From positions 615,838-679,837 of the forward strand of contig NZ_SODP01000002.1 of assembly GCF_004365355.1 (NCBI RefSeq): a stretch of 64,000 bases of DNA, written 5' to 3'. Of the stretch, positions 26,383 through 33,798 are shown piece after piece (positions within the stretch are counted from its first letter, which is position 1; the number at the start of each line of letters is the position of its first letter). The notes below the pieces were generated by a model that did no database searches, was not told the origin of the DNA, and saw only the letters and a list, made by a program, of their open reading frames with translations. The translations under genes and the position numbers were made by a program. Origin of the DNA: Kribbella pratensis. Lineage in GTDB: Bacteria > Actinomycetota > Actinomycetes > Propionibacteriales > Kribbellaceae.

Positions 26383-27093
26383 TCAGCTCACTAAGCGGGC
26401 TCTCAGCTTGCTCAGATCCTCGTCGGTGAGACCACCGTGCCGCAGGTATGCCTCCGGTCCGCCGTACTTCGTGTCGAGGTGGCGCAGGATCGCGACGATC
26501 GACTCGGCCCGGGTGTCCCGGAACTCGATCATCTCCGGATGCTTGGAGACGTCGGGCTCGGCGGCCAACTGCTCCTCCAGCCATGGCGCGAGCCGCTCCT
26601 GGGTCAGGAAGTAGTCGGCAACGATCTCTTCCTCGGGTACGCCGGCCACGCTGAGCGCCAGCGCGACGACCATCCCGGTCCGGTCCTTCCCGCCGTGACA
26701 GTGCACGACGACCGCGCCGTCCTCCTCGTCCGCGATCGCCTTCACCGCGGCCGCGAACAGCTCCGGCCGCCGATCGAGCATCCACGTGCACGCCTCGACG
26801 ATCGTCGGCTGCCCGTGATCGGGATCCGCCGGATCCTGCAACGCCTGCCGCACCGCCAACGGCGTACCGGTGAAAGGCGTCGGGTACTCCGCGACCTCGC
26901 CATCGCCCCGCAGATCAAGGATCCGCCCCACCCCGGCCCGCCGTACGGCGTCGACACCGTCGTCGGTGAGGTACTGCAGACTGTCGGCCCGAATCAGCAC
27001 GCCCGCACGCACGACCCGCCCGTCAGCAGCCCGCAACCCACCCACATCACGAACATTCCGACACCCCGCCCACTCCAGATCCATCGCGGTCAC
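26383..27093 (-). CDS. Tyrosine/dual-specificity protein phosphatase
   Basis: A 236-residue phosphatase with a perfect CX5R loop, CHGGKDRTG, near residue 112, and an N-terminal NVRDVGGLRAADG motif characteristic of the family that includes mycobacterial PtpB. The general-acid loop is less clear. The GTG start overlaps the stop of the upstream membrane-protein gene in GTGA (27090-27093), so translation is coupled; an ATG three codons later is an alternative. Substrate unknown: polysaccharide export genes next door are often controlled by tyrosine phosphorylation, but other targets such as phosphoinositides are possible. Confidence 0.9.
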   Translation of the reverse strand: MTAMDLEWAGCRNVRDVGGLRAADGRVVRAGVLIRADSLQYLTDDGVDAVRRAGVGRILDLRGDGEVAEYPTPFTGTPLAVRQALQDPADPDHGQPTIVEACTWMLDRRPELFAAAVKAIADEEDGAVVVHCHGGKDRTGMVVALALSVAGVPEEEIVADYFLTQERLAPWLEEQLAAEPDVSKHPEMIEFRDTRAESIVAILRHLDTKYGGPEAYLRHGGLTDEDLSKLRARLVS

Positions 27094-27791
27094 CGGTCCT
27101 GGGGGCGGTCGGGGTTCGGGCCGGGGTTGTACGGCGGGGGCGGCGGGAAGGTCGGGCTCGGCTGTTGTGGATAGCCCGGTTGGGGATGGCCGGAATAGGG
27201 GTAGCCCGGGGTCGGGTAGTTGCCGGGGGGCGGGTAGTTGCCTGGGGCACCTGGTTGGGTGGGGCGGTTGCGGCGCGACTTGCGGACGGCCCAGATGATC
27301 AGGAACACGATGCCGAGGCCGGCGAAGATCAGGAACGAGAAGACCGCGCCGAGGATCGACAGCACGAACGCCACGACCGACGACTTCGGGCCGGCGGCGT
27401 ACGTCGCGCTGGTCTGGTCGTCAGTGCACGAGATGCTGTAGACCCCGGCCGGCACGGGATGCTCCGACCGGGCGACGACGTACCAGCTGTTGCCGTTGAT
27501 CGTGATCGTCTCCGAGCCGGTCTCCCGCTGGAGCGGTACGTCGTTGCCGTCGGCGTCTTGGGCCTTGCACGGCGGCGTCAGCACCGGGACGGACGAGTAG
27601 ATCGTCAGCCCCTCCTCCTTCAGCTCGACCCGCCCGGACTCGATCGGCTGCGGCGTCTGCGGCGCCGTGACCACGATCCGCCAGACGAAGAACCCGACCA
27701 GCACCGCACCGACGACGAAACAGGCGATGGCGATCATCGGAAGTACCGACTTCTTCGGCGCTGGCATCGGCAGGCCGGGCTGCATGGTCAT
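27090..27791 (-). CDS. Two-helix membrane protein with Pro/Tyr/Gly-rich tail
   Basis: A 233-residue protein: a short start, a transmembrane helix (about 17-37), an outside domain of about 100 residues with a cysteine pair (LTPPCKAQ and YSISCTDD), a second helix (about 150-175), a basic stop-transfer (RKSRRNR) and a cytoplasmic tail rich in GNYPPPG and GYPQQP repeats. I recognise no family. The start is the ATG of MTMQPGLPMP. It is coupled by a 4-base overlap to the phosphatase gene that follows, so it may be the sensor or anchor for that enzyme. Confidence 0.75.
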   Translation of the reverse strand: MTMQPGLPMPAPKKSVLPMIAIACFVVGAVLVGFFVWRIVVTAPQTPQPIESGRVELKEEGLTIYSSVPVLTPPCKAQDADGNDVPLQRETGSETITINGNSWYVVARSEHPVPAGVYSISCTDDQTSATYAAGPKSSVVAFVLSILGAVFSFLIFAGLGIVFLIIWAVRKSRRNRPTQPGAPGNYPPPGNYPTPGYPYSGHPQPGYPQQPSPTFPPPPPYNPGPNPDRPQDR

Positions 27792-27840
27792 GCCCGCACG
27801 GTACCTGTTCGGCGGACTGCCGCGTGCCGGCTCGGCCCAC

Positions 27841-28161
27841 CTACGGCACGCCGAGCAACCGCAGCCCCGCCGCAGTCGCGGCGGCCGCCACCACCACCAA
27901 CACGAACGGTGCCTTCCGCCAGGCGAGCACGCCTCCGACCAGCACTCCCGCGGGCCGTGCAACGCCCGCCGGCCCGTGCCCATCCATCAACGCCGAGGTC
28001 GCAACCAGCGCGGTCAGCAACACAATCGCAGCCACCGCCAGCACCTGCTGCGCCCGCTCGGGCACCTCGAACCGGCTCCGCAGCGCGGGCCCCGCGACCC
28101 TGAGCGAAAAGGTGCCGATAGCAAGCACCATGATCCCCACCAACAGCACCGGGGTATTCAT
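27841..28161 (-). CDS. azlD: AzlD-type small subunit of branched-chain amino acid exporter
   Basis: A 106-residue membrane protein with four hydrophobic stretches, typical of AzlD/YgaH. It works with AzlC as a two-gene exporter of leucine, isoleucine or analogues. The motif GTFSLRVAGPAL near residue 16 (Arg inside a helix) is characteristic. ATG at 28161 overlaps the azlC stop by ATGA. Coordinates are certain; substrate is inferred from the family. Confidence 0.88.
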   Translation of the reverse strand: MNTPVLLVGIMVLAIGTFSLRVAGPALRSRFEVPERAQQVLAVAAIVLLTALVATSALMDGHGPAGVARPAGVLVGGVLAWRKAPFVLVVVAAAATAAGLRLLGVP

Positions 28162-28850
28162 CGACTCACCTCCAACGCACCCTTGGGCGCCCGGTAGAAC
28201 AACAACCCCACCAACGCACACAGCACCGGAAGGCCGGCCGGCAGGAACGGCGTTCCGGCCAAGGCGACCATGACACCGACAAGAGCCGCCGTCCGCGTCG
28301 AGCGGTCGCGCAGAGCGGGCAGCACCAACGCGAGCAACACCGCCGGGAACGCCGCATCCAGCCCGAACGCGTCCGTGTCGGTGATGACCGAACCCGCTAA
28401 CCCGCCCACGACGACCCCGATGTTCCAGCAGACGAAGATGCCGATGCCGCCGGCCCAGTACGCCGCCCGCTTCTGCTCCAGCTCGTCCTGCCCCATCGCG
28501 AAGGCAACGTTCTCGTCGGTCATCACGTGACTGCCCGCGAACCGCCGCCACCCGCTGCCGATCACGTCGCTGACCGCCAGGCCGAACGGGATGTGCCGGG
28601 TGTTGACCAGCAGCCCCGCGATCATCGCCGCGATCGGACTCCCACCGGCCGCGACGATCCCGACGAACAGGAACTGCGACGCGCCCGCGAAGACGACGAT
28701 CGACAGCAGGATCGGCACCCACAACGGCAGGCCGCCACCGACGCTGATCGCGCCGTACGAGAGGCCCACGACGCCGTCGGCCAGGCAGACCAGGCCGATG
28801 TCGCGGGCGAGTCCCCGGTCGAGTGTTCGCCAGATCGAACGCATGAGCAT
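28158..28850 (-). CDS. azlC: AzlC-type large subunit of branched-chain amino acid exporter
   Basis: A 230-residue AzlC/YgaZ protein with about six transmembrane segments. Family marks are the N-terminal DGVVGLSYGAISVGGGLPLW region, FAGASQFLFVG (about 60), NTRHIPFGLAV (about 83) and MTDENVAFA (about 108). A second ATG two codons in (28844) is an alternative start; no strong ribosome site is seen. Divergent from a cupin-type XRE regulator across 63 bases that contain a dyad, so that regulator probably controls azlCD. Confidence 0.88.
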   Translation of the reverse strand: MLMRSIWRTLDRGLARDIGLVCLADGVVGLSYGAISVGGGLPLWVPILLSIVVFAGASQFLFVGIVAAGGSPIAAMIAGLLVNTRHIPFGLAVSDVIGSGWRRFAGSHVMTDENVAFAMGQDELEQKRAAYWAGGIGIFVCWNIGVVVGGLAGSVITDTDAFGLDAAFPAVLLALVLPALRDRSTRTAALVGVMVALAGTPFLPAGLPVLCALVGLLFYRAPKGALEVSR

Positions 28851-28869
28851 TATGATGAACAACAACACG

Positions 28870-28889
28870 CCGTTCGTCAAGCCGAACGG
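28870..28889. promoter_or_regulatory. Dyad operator candidate between azlC and the XRE regulator
   Basis: CCGTTCG (28870-28876) and CGAACGG (28883-28889) form a perfect 7-bp inverted repeat with a 6-base spacer, midway between the two divergent starts. It is well placed to be the operator of the HTH-cupin protein for both genes. Confidence 0.5.
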
Positions 28890-28913
28890 GTAGACCGATG
28901 GAGCGAACACGCG

Positions 28914-29468
28914 ATGGACAACAGGGCACCACTGGACGTGATCGCCGCGTCCCTGCGCCGGCACCGGGCCCGCACCGGGCTCTCCCTGACCGAGGTGGCG
29001 AAACGCGCCGGGGTCGCCAAGTCCACGCTGTCGCAACTGGAGTCCGGCACCGGCAACCCCAGCGTCGAAACCCTGTGGGCGCTGGCCGTTGCGCTCGACA
29101 CGCCGTTCGCGGCACTGCTCGATCCGCCGCGCCCGAAGGTCCAGATCATCCGCGCCGGAGAAGGCCCCGCCATCTACTCCGACCAGGCCGACTACAGCGC
29201 CACCCTGGTCGCCTCCAGCCCACCGAACGCGCGCCGCGACATCTACCGCATCGTCGCCTCCCCCGGCCCCGGCCGGAAGTCCGAACCCCACATGCCCGGC
29301 GTCGTCGAGCACGTCGTCCTGGGCTCCGGCCGAGCCCTCGTCGGCCCCACCGACGACCCGATCGAACTCTTCCCCGGCGACTACATCGCGTACCCCGGCG
29401 ACCTCCCGCACATCTTCCAAGCCCTGGAGGAAGGCACAGCAGCGACGCTCGTTTCCGAGCATGTGTAA
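28914..29468 (+). CDS. XRE-family regulator with cupin sensor domain
   Basis: A 184-residue regulator. Residues about 8-65 are a Cro/CI-type helix-turn-helix (VAKRAGVAKSTLSQLESG), and residues about 105-180 form a cupin barrel (MPGVVEHVVLGSGRA, then GDYIAYPGDLPHIF). Such HTH-cupin proteins sense small molecules and often regulate adjacent AzlCD-type exporters. ATG at 28914 has GGAG nine bases upstream. Divergence from azlCD makes those genes the likely targets; autoregulation through the shared dyad is plausible. Confidence 0.9.
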   Translation: MDNRAPLDVIAASLRRHRARTGLSLTEVAKRAGVAKSTLSQLESGTGNPSVETLWALAVALDTPFAALLDPPRPKVQIIRAGEGPAIYSDQADYSATLVASSPPNARRDIYRIVASPGPGRKSEPHMPGVVEHVVLGSGRALVGPTDDPIELFPGDYIAYPGDLPHIFQALEEGTAATLVSEHV

Positions 29469-29575
29469 CGTTAACCGCTCACCTCTGGACATCTCCGCGC
29501 ACATCTGCGCATCATCAAGTCGAGAGAGCTCTCTGGTCGAAGTCCGCCCCGCTTCGCTTGGAGGTAGTCCCCCCG

Positions 29576-30652
29576 ATGAGACTCAAATCCTTACTGTTGT
29601 GCGCCCTTCTCGGTCTTGCTGCCGCGTTGGTCCCGGGTAGTGCGTCGGCGATCGGTGTCACGCCCGGCACCTACGTCAACTACACGTTCGACACCGCGTC
29701 GCTCACGCAGGCCGAGTTCCGGATGACGATCAACAACTCGCCCGGGCGCGCGAACGTCTACTGGTCCAACCAGTTCGACTTCACCGGCGGTGACGTCGGC
29801 GGATACACGGGCATGCAGACCCACCGTGACGGCGGCGGCATGTTCCTCTACTCGCTCTGGAACTCCACCGACATGCGCGCCGGCGACGCCGGCACGTACT
29901 GCATCAAGTTCCAGGAGGACGGCACCGGCGGTAGTTGCCGCCTCGACCGCGCTCCGGCACCCGGCCACACCTACGCGTTCGCCGTCGCCAGCGAAGGCAG
30001 CGGCTGGTACGGCGTGACCGTCCGCGACCTGACCGCCGGTACGTCGTTCAAACTCGGCAGCCTGCAAACCGGTTCCGGCAACACGATCAGTACGTCGGGA
30101 ATGGTGAGCTGGACCGAGTACTTCGACTGGAACAACGACAAGGCCACCTGCGACGACGAGCCGTACTCGAAGCTGACGATGAACCTGCCGACCAGCGGCA
30201 GTCTCACCGCGCACTTCACCGGCAGCTCGGAGAGCACCGGCTGTGCGGCGGACAGCCAAGTCACGCTGAACGGATCGACCGCCGTCCAGGAGAACGGCAT
30301 CGGCAACTCGGCCTCCGGCGACATCCGCGGCAGCGGCGGCTGCCTGGACGTCTCCGGCTCCGACGGCACGACGATCTTGCTGTACAGCTGCACCGGCGGC
30401 GACAACCAGAACTGGGTACATGCGGAGAACAAGACCTTCCACGCCCAGTTCAGCTGCCTCGACTCGAGCGCGACCCAGGCCGGTGCCGTGATCCTCTACA
30501 GCTGCCACGGCGGCGCCAATCAGCAATGGACGCAACCCGGCGACGGCACCATCCGTGCGGCAGGCCTCTGCCTGACCGCACCAGTTGCCCTCGGCAACCC
30601 GGTGACCGTTGCCGCCTGCAACAACTCGGCCGCGCAGCGCTGGACCTTCTGA
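29576..30652 (+). CDS. Secreted protein: DUF3472-like domain plus ricin-type lectin domain
   Basis: A 358-residue exported protein. Residues 1-26 are a signal peptide (ending SASA). Residues about 28-225 resemble DUF3472 (NQFDFTGGDVGGYTGMQ and DWNNDKATCDDEPYSKL). Residues about 230-358 are a ricin B-type beta-trefoil with QxW-like repeats (DNQNWVHAE, ANQQWTQPG, AAQRWTF at the very end) and paired cysteines, expected to bind galactose- or xylose-type sugars. GGAGG lies about 12 bases before the ATG. No glycosidase active site is obvious, so the role may be carbohydrate adhesion. A perfect hairpin terminator follows. Confidence 0.85.
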   Translation: MRLKSLLLCALLGLAAALVPGSASAIGVTPGTYVNYTFDTASLTQAEFRMTINNSPGRANVYWSNQFDFTGGDVGGYTGMQTHRDGGGMFLYSLWNSTDMRAGDAGTYCIKFQEDGTGGSCRLDRAPAPGHTYAFAVASEGSGWYGVTVRDLTAGTSFKLGSLQTGSGNTISTSGMVSWTEYFDWNNDKATCDDEPYSKLTMNLPTSGSLTAHFTGSSESTGCAADSQVTLNGSTAVQENGIGNSASGDIRGSGGCLDVSGSDGTTILLYSCTGGDNQNWVHAENKTFHAQFSCLDSSATQAGAVILYSCHGGANQQWTQPGDGTIRAAGLCLTAPVALGNPVTVAACNNSAAQRWTF

Positions 30653-30660
30653 CACAGCAC

Positions 30661-30693
30661 GACGCCCGGGACCGGCGAACGGTCCCGGGCGTC
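30661..30693. terminator. Bidirectional hairpin between convergent genes
   Basis: A perfect 14-bp stem (GACGCCCGGGACCG / CGGTCCCGGGCGTC) with a 5-base loop GCGAA. It sits 8 bases after the lectin stop and 8 bases before the end of the convergent methyltransferase gene, so it can serve both. Confidence 0.8.
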
Positions 30694-30701
30694 ACGGCGT
30701 A

Positions 30702-31532
30702 CTAGCCCTTGCGGCCGACCCCGCCGACGATGCACTCTTCGACCTGGTTCAGCGGCTTGAGCCGGGGGCCGTCCGGCCACCAGTCGTCGCAGAGCACCAG
30801 GCCTGGCGCGACGAGCTCCTGATCGGGGAAGAACTCCATCAGCTCCTTGCGGGTGCGGAACCGGCCGCTGCCCATCGGGCTGTGGATGAACTTCTCCTCC
30901 ATCTTACGGGCGACCTCGGAGTGCTCCGGAGTCTCCGGGTTGTAGAAGTGTGAAATCACCGTGTACGACCCGGGCACCACCGCGTCGACGTACTTCTGCA
31001 TGATCTGCGCGCCCTCGGTGCCGATGTAGTGGTGCAGCGTGCCGGCCTGCACCACGGCGATCGGCTGGCTGAAGTCGAGGAAGTCACGCACCTCGGGCTT
31101 GCTCAGCACCTCGTCCGGATCGAAGATGTCGGCGCTGACGAACAGCGTGTTCTCGTTCTCCTCGAGCAGCGCGCGGCCGTGCGCGAGCACCACCGGGTCG
31201 TTGTCGATGTAGAGCACCCTGGCCTCGGGCTGGATCCGCTGCACGACCTGGTGGGTGTTCTCGGCGGTCGGCAGACCGGACCCGCAGTCGAGGTACTGCG
31301 TGATACCGGCCTGGCCGGCCAGGAACCGGCAGGCGCGGATCAGGAAGTTCCGGTTCGACCAGGCCAGGTCCTGGGCCTGCGGCGCCGCGGCCTGGACCCC
31401 GCGCAGTACCTCGCGGTCGACCTCGAAGTTGTCCTTGCCGCCCAAGAAGGCGTCGTACACCCGGGCGATGCTGGCCCGGCTGGTGTCGACGCCGACCGGG
31501 ATGGAGCTGGGTGCCTGTTTGGCATCGGGCAT
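30702..31532 (-). CDS. DUF574-type SAM-dependent methyltransferase
   Basis: A 276-residue methyltransferase of the large actinobacterial DUF574 (Methyltransf_19) family. Typical features are SRVY-like ASIARVYDAFLGGKDNFEVD at about 20-40, the SAM loop LDCGSGLPT (about 83), VLYIDNDPVVLAHGRALL (about 107) and the C-terminal DDWWPDG. Substrates are unknown. In Streptomyces such genes commonly sit by XRE regulators with DUF5753 domains, as in the divergent pair here, and some such clusters affect development. Confidence 0.9.
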   Translation of the reverse strand: MPDAKQAPSSIPVGVDTSRASIARVYDAFLGGKDNFEVDREVLRGVQAAAPQAQDLAWSNRNFLIRACRFLAGQAGITQYLDCGSGLPTAENTHQVVQRIQPEARVLYIDNDPVVLAHGRALLEENENTLFVSADIFDPDEVLSKPEVRDFLDFSQPIAVVQAGTLHHYIGTEGAQIMQKYVDAVVPGSYTVISHFYNPETPEHSEVARKMEEKFIHSPMGSGRFRTRKELMEFFPDQELVAPGLVLCDDWWPDGPRLKPLNQVEECIVGGVGRKG

Positions 31533-31703
31533 CGGGTGGACCTCGCAGAGAGTGGTCGGAAATCTGTGAGGCCGACTCTACTGACCGTAGGGCCCGTTGG
31601 ACACACCGTATCTGCGCGTCGGGCTGGACGAGGTCACTATCTGTTGTGAAATGATCAGCTGTTGCACCGGGACACCACGGGGACAGCGGCTGGGAGGCAT
31701 CAG

Positions 31704-32579
31704 GTGACCGAGCCGGGGGCGTACGGCGGTCCGACCGCCCTGCGCATCATGCTTGGCGTGCATCTGCGTCGTCTCCGCGAGGAAGCCCAGATCAGCCGCA
31801 CCGACGCGGGCTGGGCGATCCGCGGCTCGGAGTCCAAGATCAGCCGGCTCGAGCTCGGCCGGGTCGGGTTCAAGGTGCGCGACGTCGACGACCTGCTGAC
31901 GCTCTACAAGGTCGAGGACGAACAGGAGCGCGATCGCCTGCTGACGTTGGCCCGCGAGGCCAACAACCCTGGCTGGTGGCAACGGTACGACGACCTCACG
32001 CCGCAGTGGTTCCACTCGTATCTCGGCCTGGAGATGGCGGCGGACCTCATTCGTACGTTCGAGTTGCAGTTCGTGCCCGGGTTGCTGCAGACACCGGAGT
32101 ACGCGCGGGCCGTCGTACAGCTCGGCCGGCAGGACCTTCCGTTGTCGCGGGCCGAGCAGGATCGCCTTGTTTCGTTGCGGATGAGCCGCCAGGACGTGCT
32201 GACGCGGCAACGTCCCGCGCGGTTGTGGGCAGTCATCGACGAGGCGGTGCTCCGACGTCCGATCGGCAGCCCGGCGATCCTCAAAGCCCAACTCGAGCAT
32301 TTGATCGACGCGTCGCGACGGCACAACGTCACGCTGCAGATCATCCCGTTCTCCAAGGGCGGCTACACGGCGACCGGCGGCGCGTTCACCCTGCTCCGCT
32401 TCAACGACGCCGACCTTCCGGACATCGTCTACATCGAACACTTGACCAGCGCGGTCTACCTCGACAAGCGCGAGGAACTCGACACGTACGTCGTCACGAT
32501 GGACGCCGTCTCGATCACTGCCGCGCAGCCCCGTGAAACCGAAAACCTGATCCGTCAGGCGATCGACCGACTGCCCTAG
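31704..32579 (+). CDS. XRE-family regulator with DUF5753 domain
   Basis: A 291-residue regulator. The Cro/CI HTH is at about residues 15-70 (AGWAIRGSESKISRLELGR), and the DUF5753 ligand-binding domain about 95-285 (VPGLLQTPEYARAVV and WAVIDEAVLRRPIG). The GTG at 31704 has GGGAGG seven bases upstream. These regulators are usually followed by a small DUF397 gene, which is absent here. The partner is probably the divergent DUF574 methyltransferase, 171 bases away. Its stop is nested with that of the convergent hxlR-type gene in a CTAG. Confidence 0.9.
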   Translation: MTEPGAYGGPTALRIMLGVHLRRLREEAQISRTDAGWAIRGSESKISRLELGRVGFKVRDVDDLLTLYKVEDEQERDRLLTLAREANNPGWWQRYDDLTPQWFHSYLGLEMAADLIRTFELQFVPGLLQTPEYARAVVQLGRQDLPLSRAEQDRLVSLRMSRQDVLTRQRPARLWAVIDEAVLRRPIGSPAILKAQLEHLIDASRRHNVTLQIIPFSKGGYTATGGAFTLLRFNDADLPDIVYIEHLTSAVYLDKREELDTYVVTMDAVSITAAQPRETENLIRQAIDRLP

Positions 32580-33067
32580 CGCCGCTGGGCGCCCGGCCCG
32601 GGGCGGAAGGCAACTTCCCTGGGGGCCGGCTCGTGGCCGGCCTCGCAGTGCATGGTCACGGTGACACGTTCCCCGCAGTCGCCGCGGTGGCGCGGCTCGA
32701 TCGGTGCGCCGGCGGCGAGCGGAAGGTACTGATCGCCCCACTGGATCATTGCCACCAGCACCGGGTAAAGGTCCATCCCGGCCTCGGTCAGCCGGTACTC
32801 CGACCGCTCGCGCTGTCCGGGCAACCGGTACGGATGCCGGCGGATCAGGCCGCGCTCGATCAGGGCGGCAAGGCGCTCGGTGAGGACCTGGCGCGGGATG
32901 CCGGCCCGGGCGCGGATGTCCTCGAACCGCCGCACGCCGACGAAGATCTCGCGGAGGACGTGAAAAGTCCACTTGTCACCGAGGATCTCCATCACCCGCG
33001 AGATCGTGCAGTTCTCCGTGGACCAGGCCATCGCCTCGGGCATCTGCTCACTGACCGCCAGGCTCAT
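32576..33067 (-). CDS. HxlR-family winged-helix regulator
   Basis: A 163-residue HxlR-type protein. The CTISRVMEILGDKWTFHVLREI region (about residues 20-40, Cys near the N-terminus of the DNA-binding domain) and the wing RERSEYRLTEAG (about 85) are typical. Cys20 could sense electrophiles or quinones as in redox-active HxlR proteins. The C-terminal 40 residues contain two more cysteines (GDCGERVTVTMHCEAGHEP), an unusual His/Cys-rich addition. Its ATG overlaps the stop of a 27-codon leader ORF (ATGA, 33064-33067). Confidence 0.88.
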   Translation of the reverse strand: MSLAVSEQMPEAMAWSTENCTISRVMEILGDKWTFHVLREIFVGVRRFEDIRARAGIPRQVLTERLAALIERGLIRRHPYRLPGQRERSEYRLTEAGMDLYPVLVAMIQWGDQYLPLAAGAPIEPRHRGDCGERVTVTMHCEAGHEPAPREVAFRPGPGAQRR

Positions 33068-33147
33068 CGACGTCCTCGCTTCGCTCCGGGCGCCGATGAG
33101 GCACGAAGCACGCTGTGCTTGATGATGAGTTCACTTCGTTCACTCAT
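33064..33147 (-). CDS. 27-residue leader ORF coupled to the hxlR-type gene
   Basis: An ATG at 33147 opens a 27-codon frame (MSERSELIIKHSVLR, then an Ala/Ser/Pro stretch and a basic end AKRGRR) whose TGA overlaps the hxlR ATG. A promoter-like TATCAT (33159-33154) lies 6 bases upstream of this ATG, so the mRNA could start on the leader codon itself with no 5' leader. It is probably a coupling or regulatory uORF rather than an independent protein. The dyads in this stretch also fall inside it. Confidence 0.5.
   Translation of the reverse strand: MSERSELIIKHSVLRASSAPGAKRGRR
33106..33147. promoter_or_regulatory. Two dyads upstream of the hxlR-type gene
   Basis: AAGCAC-GCT-GTGCTT (33106-33120) is a perfect 6-bp inverted repeat. 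ATGAGT (33125-33130) and ACTCAT (33142-33147) form another, with matching inner bases AC and GT. Both are plausible binding sites for the HxlR dimer. Confidence 0.45.
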
Positions 33148-33153
33148 GGGTTC

Positions 33154-33183
33154 ATGATAAGTCCGCTTGACAGACTCAGCCAA
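33154..33183 (-). promoter_or_regulatory. Promoter candidate for the leader ORF and hxlR-type gene
   Basis: On the minus strand TTGGCT (33183-33178), an 18-base spacer and TATCAT (33159-33154). The predicted start falls on the ATG at 33147, which would give a leaderless transcript. Confidence 0.4.
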
Positions 33184-33194
33184 GCAGGTAACGC
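33167..33194 (+). promoter_or_regulatory. Promoter candidate for the GNAT gene
   Basis: TTGACA at 33167-33172, then 16 bases and TAACGC at 33189-33194. The -10 element is imperfect. The expected start lies on or beside the GTG at 33202, again suggesting leaderless transcription. It overlaps the divergent hxlR promoter. Confidence 0.35.
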
Positions 33195-33201
33195 TGAATC
33201 C

Positions 33202-33798
33202 GTGAACCAGACTCAGGCGAGACCGCCACTCGTCCGTCGCGCCGGCGAACCCGACGCGGACGGGCTGGCCACGATGCTGTCGGGGCTGACCGACCTCAGC
33301 CGCTACTTCCGCTTCCAGACCGCGATCGGTTCTCCGCCGCGCGCGGCGCTGCTGCTCCGCCTGCTGTGCCCGACCGGCGCGGCCTTCGTGGCAACGCGCG
33401 AGGACATGATCGTCGGCCACGCGATGTGGGCCTGGGGGCCCGGTGAGTCGACGGCCGAGCTCGCAGCTGTCATCGGTGAGGACGATCAGCGCCGCGGGCT
33501 GGGGATCCGGATGCTGGCGATCGCCGCCGCGGACGCGATCGCAGCCGGCGCGAAGTATTTTCTGTTCGTCGTGAGTGCGGCCAACGAACGGTCGATCCGG
33601 ATGGTCCGTCGTCGGTGGCCGGACGCGAGCGTGGAGCGCGACGGCACGCTGCTCACGTTCGTCGCGCCGGCCCGCCTACCGGACCAGCCGGAAGAACGCC
33701 CGGATGTCGTCGACGAGCAGATCGGGAGCCTCGAGGGCAGCGAAGTGCCCGCCACGGCTGAACTCCGACCAATGGACGATGTGGTGCCGGCGATCTAG
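33202..33798 (+). CDS. GNAT family N-acetyltransferase
   Basis: A 198-residue protein with one GNAT domain in about residues 10-150. The acetyl-CoA loop is DDQRRGLGIRML (about 95, pattern Q/RxxGxG). After residue about 155 the chain continues for some 40 residues that are encoded antisense to the conserved C-terminus of the convergent epoxide hydrolase (overlap 33676-33798), and this tail has no family look. The GTG at 33202 is chosen because homology-like sequence begins just after it and a promoter abuts it. An ATG at 33154 in frame is an alternative. Substrate unknown. Confidence 0.75.
   Translation: MNQTQARPPLVRRAGEPDADGLATMLSGLTDLSRYFRFQTAIGSPPRAALLLRLLCPTGAAFVATREDMIVGHAMWAWGPGESTAELAAVIGEDDQRRGLGIRMLAIAAADAIAAGAKYFLFVVSAANERSIRMVRRRWPDASVERDGTLLTFVAPARLPDQPEERPDVVDEQIGSLEGSEVPATAELRPMDDVVPAI

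Noticed and set aside
29591..30655. A 354-codon minus frame opposite the lectin gene
   Set aside because: The + frame has a signal peptide, Shine-Dalgarno and lectin repeats, and the hairpin at 30661 fits its end.
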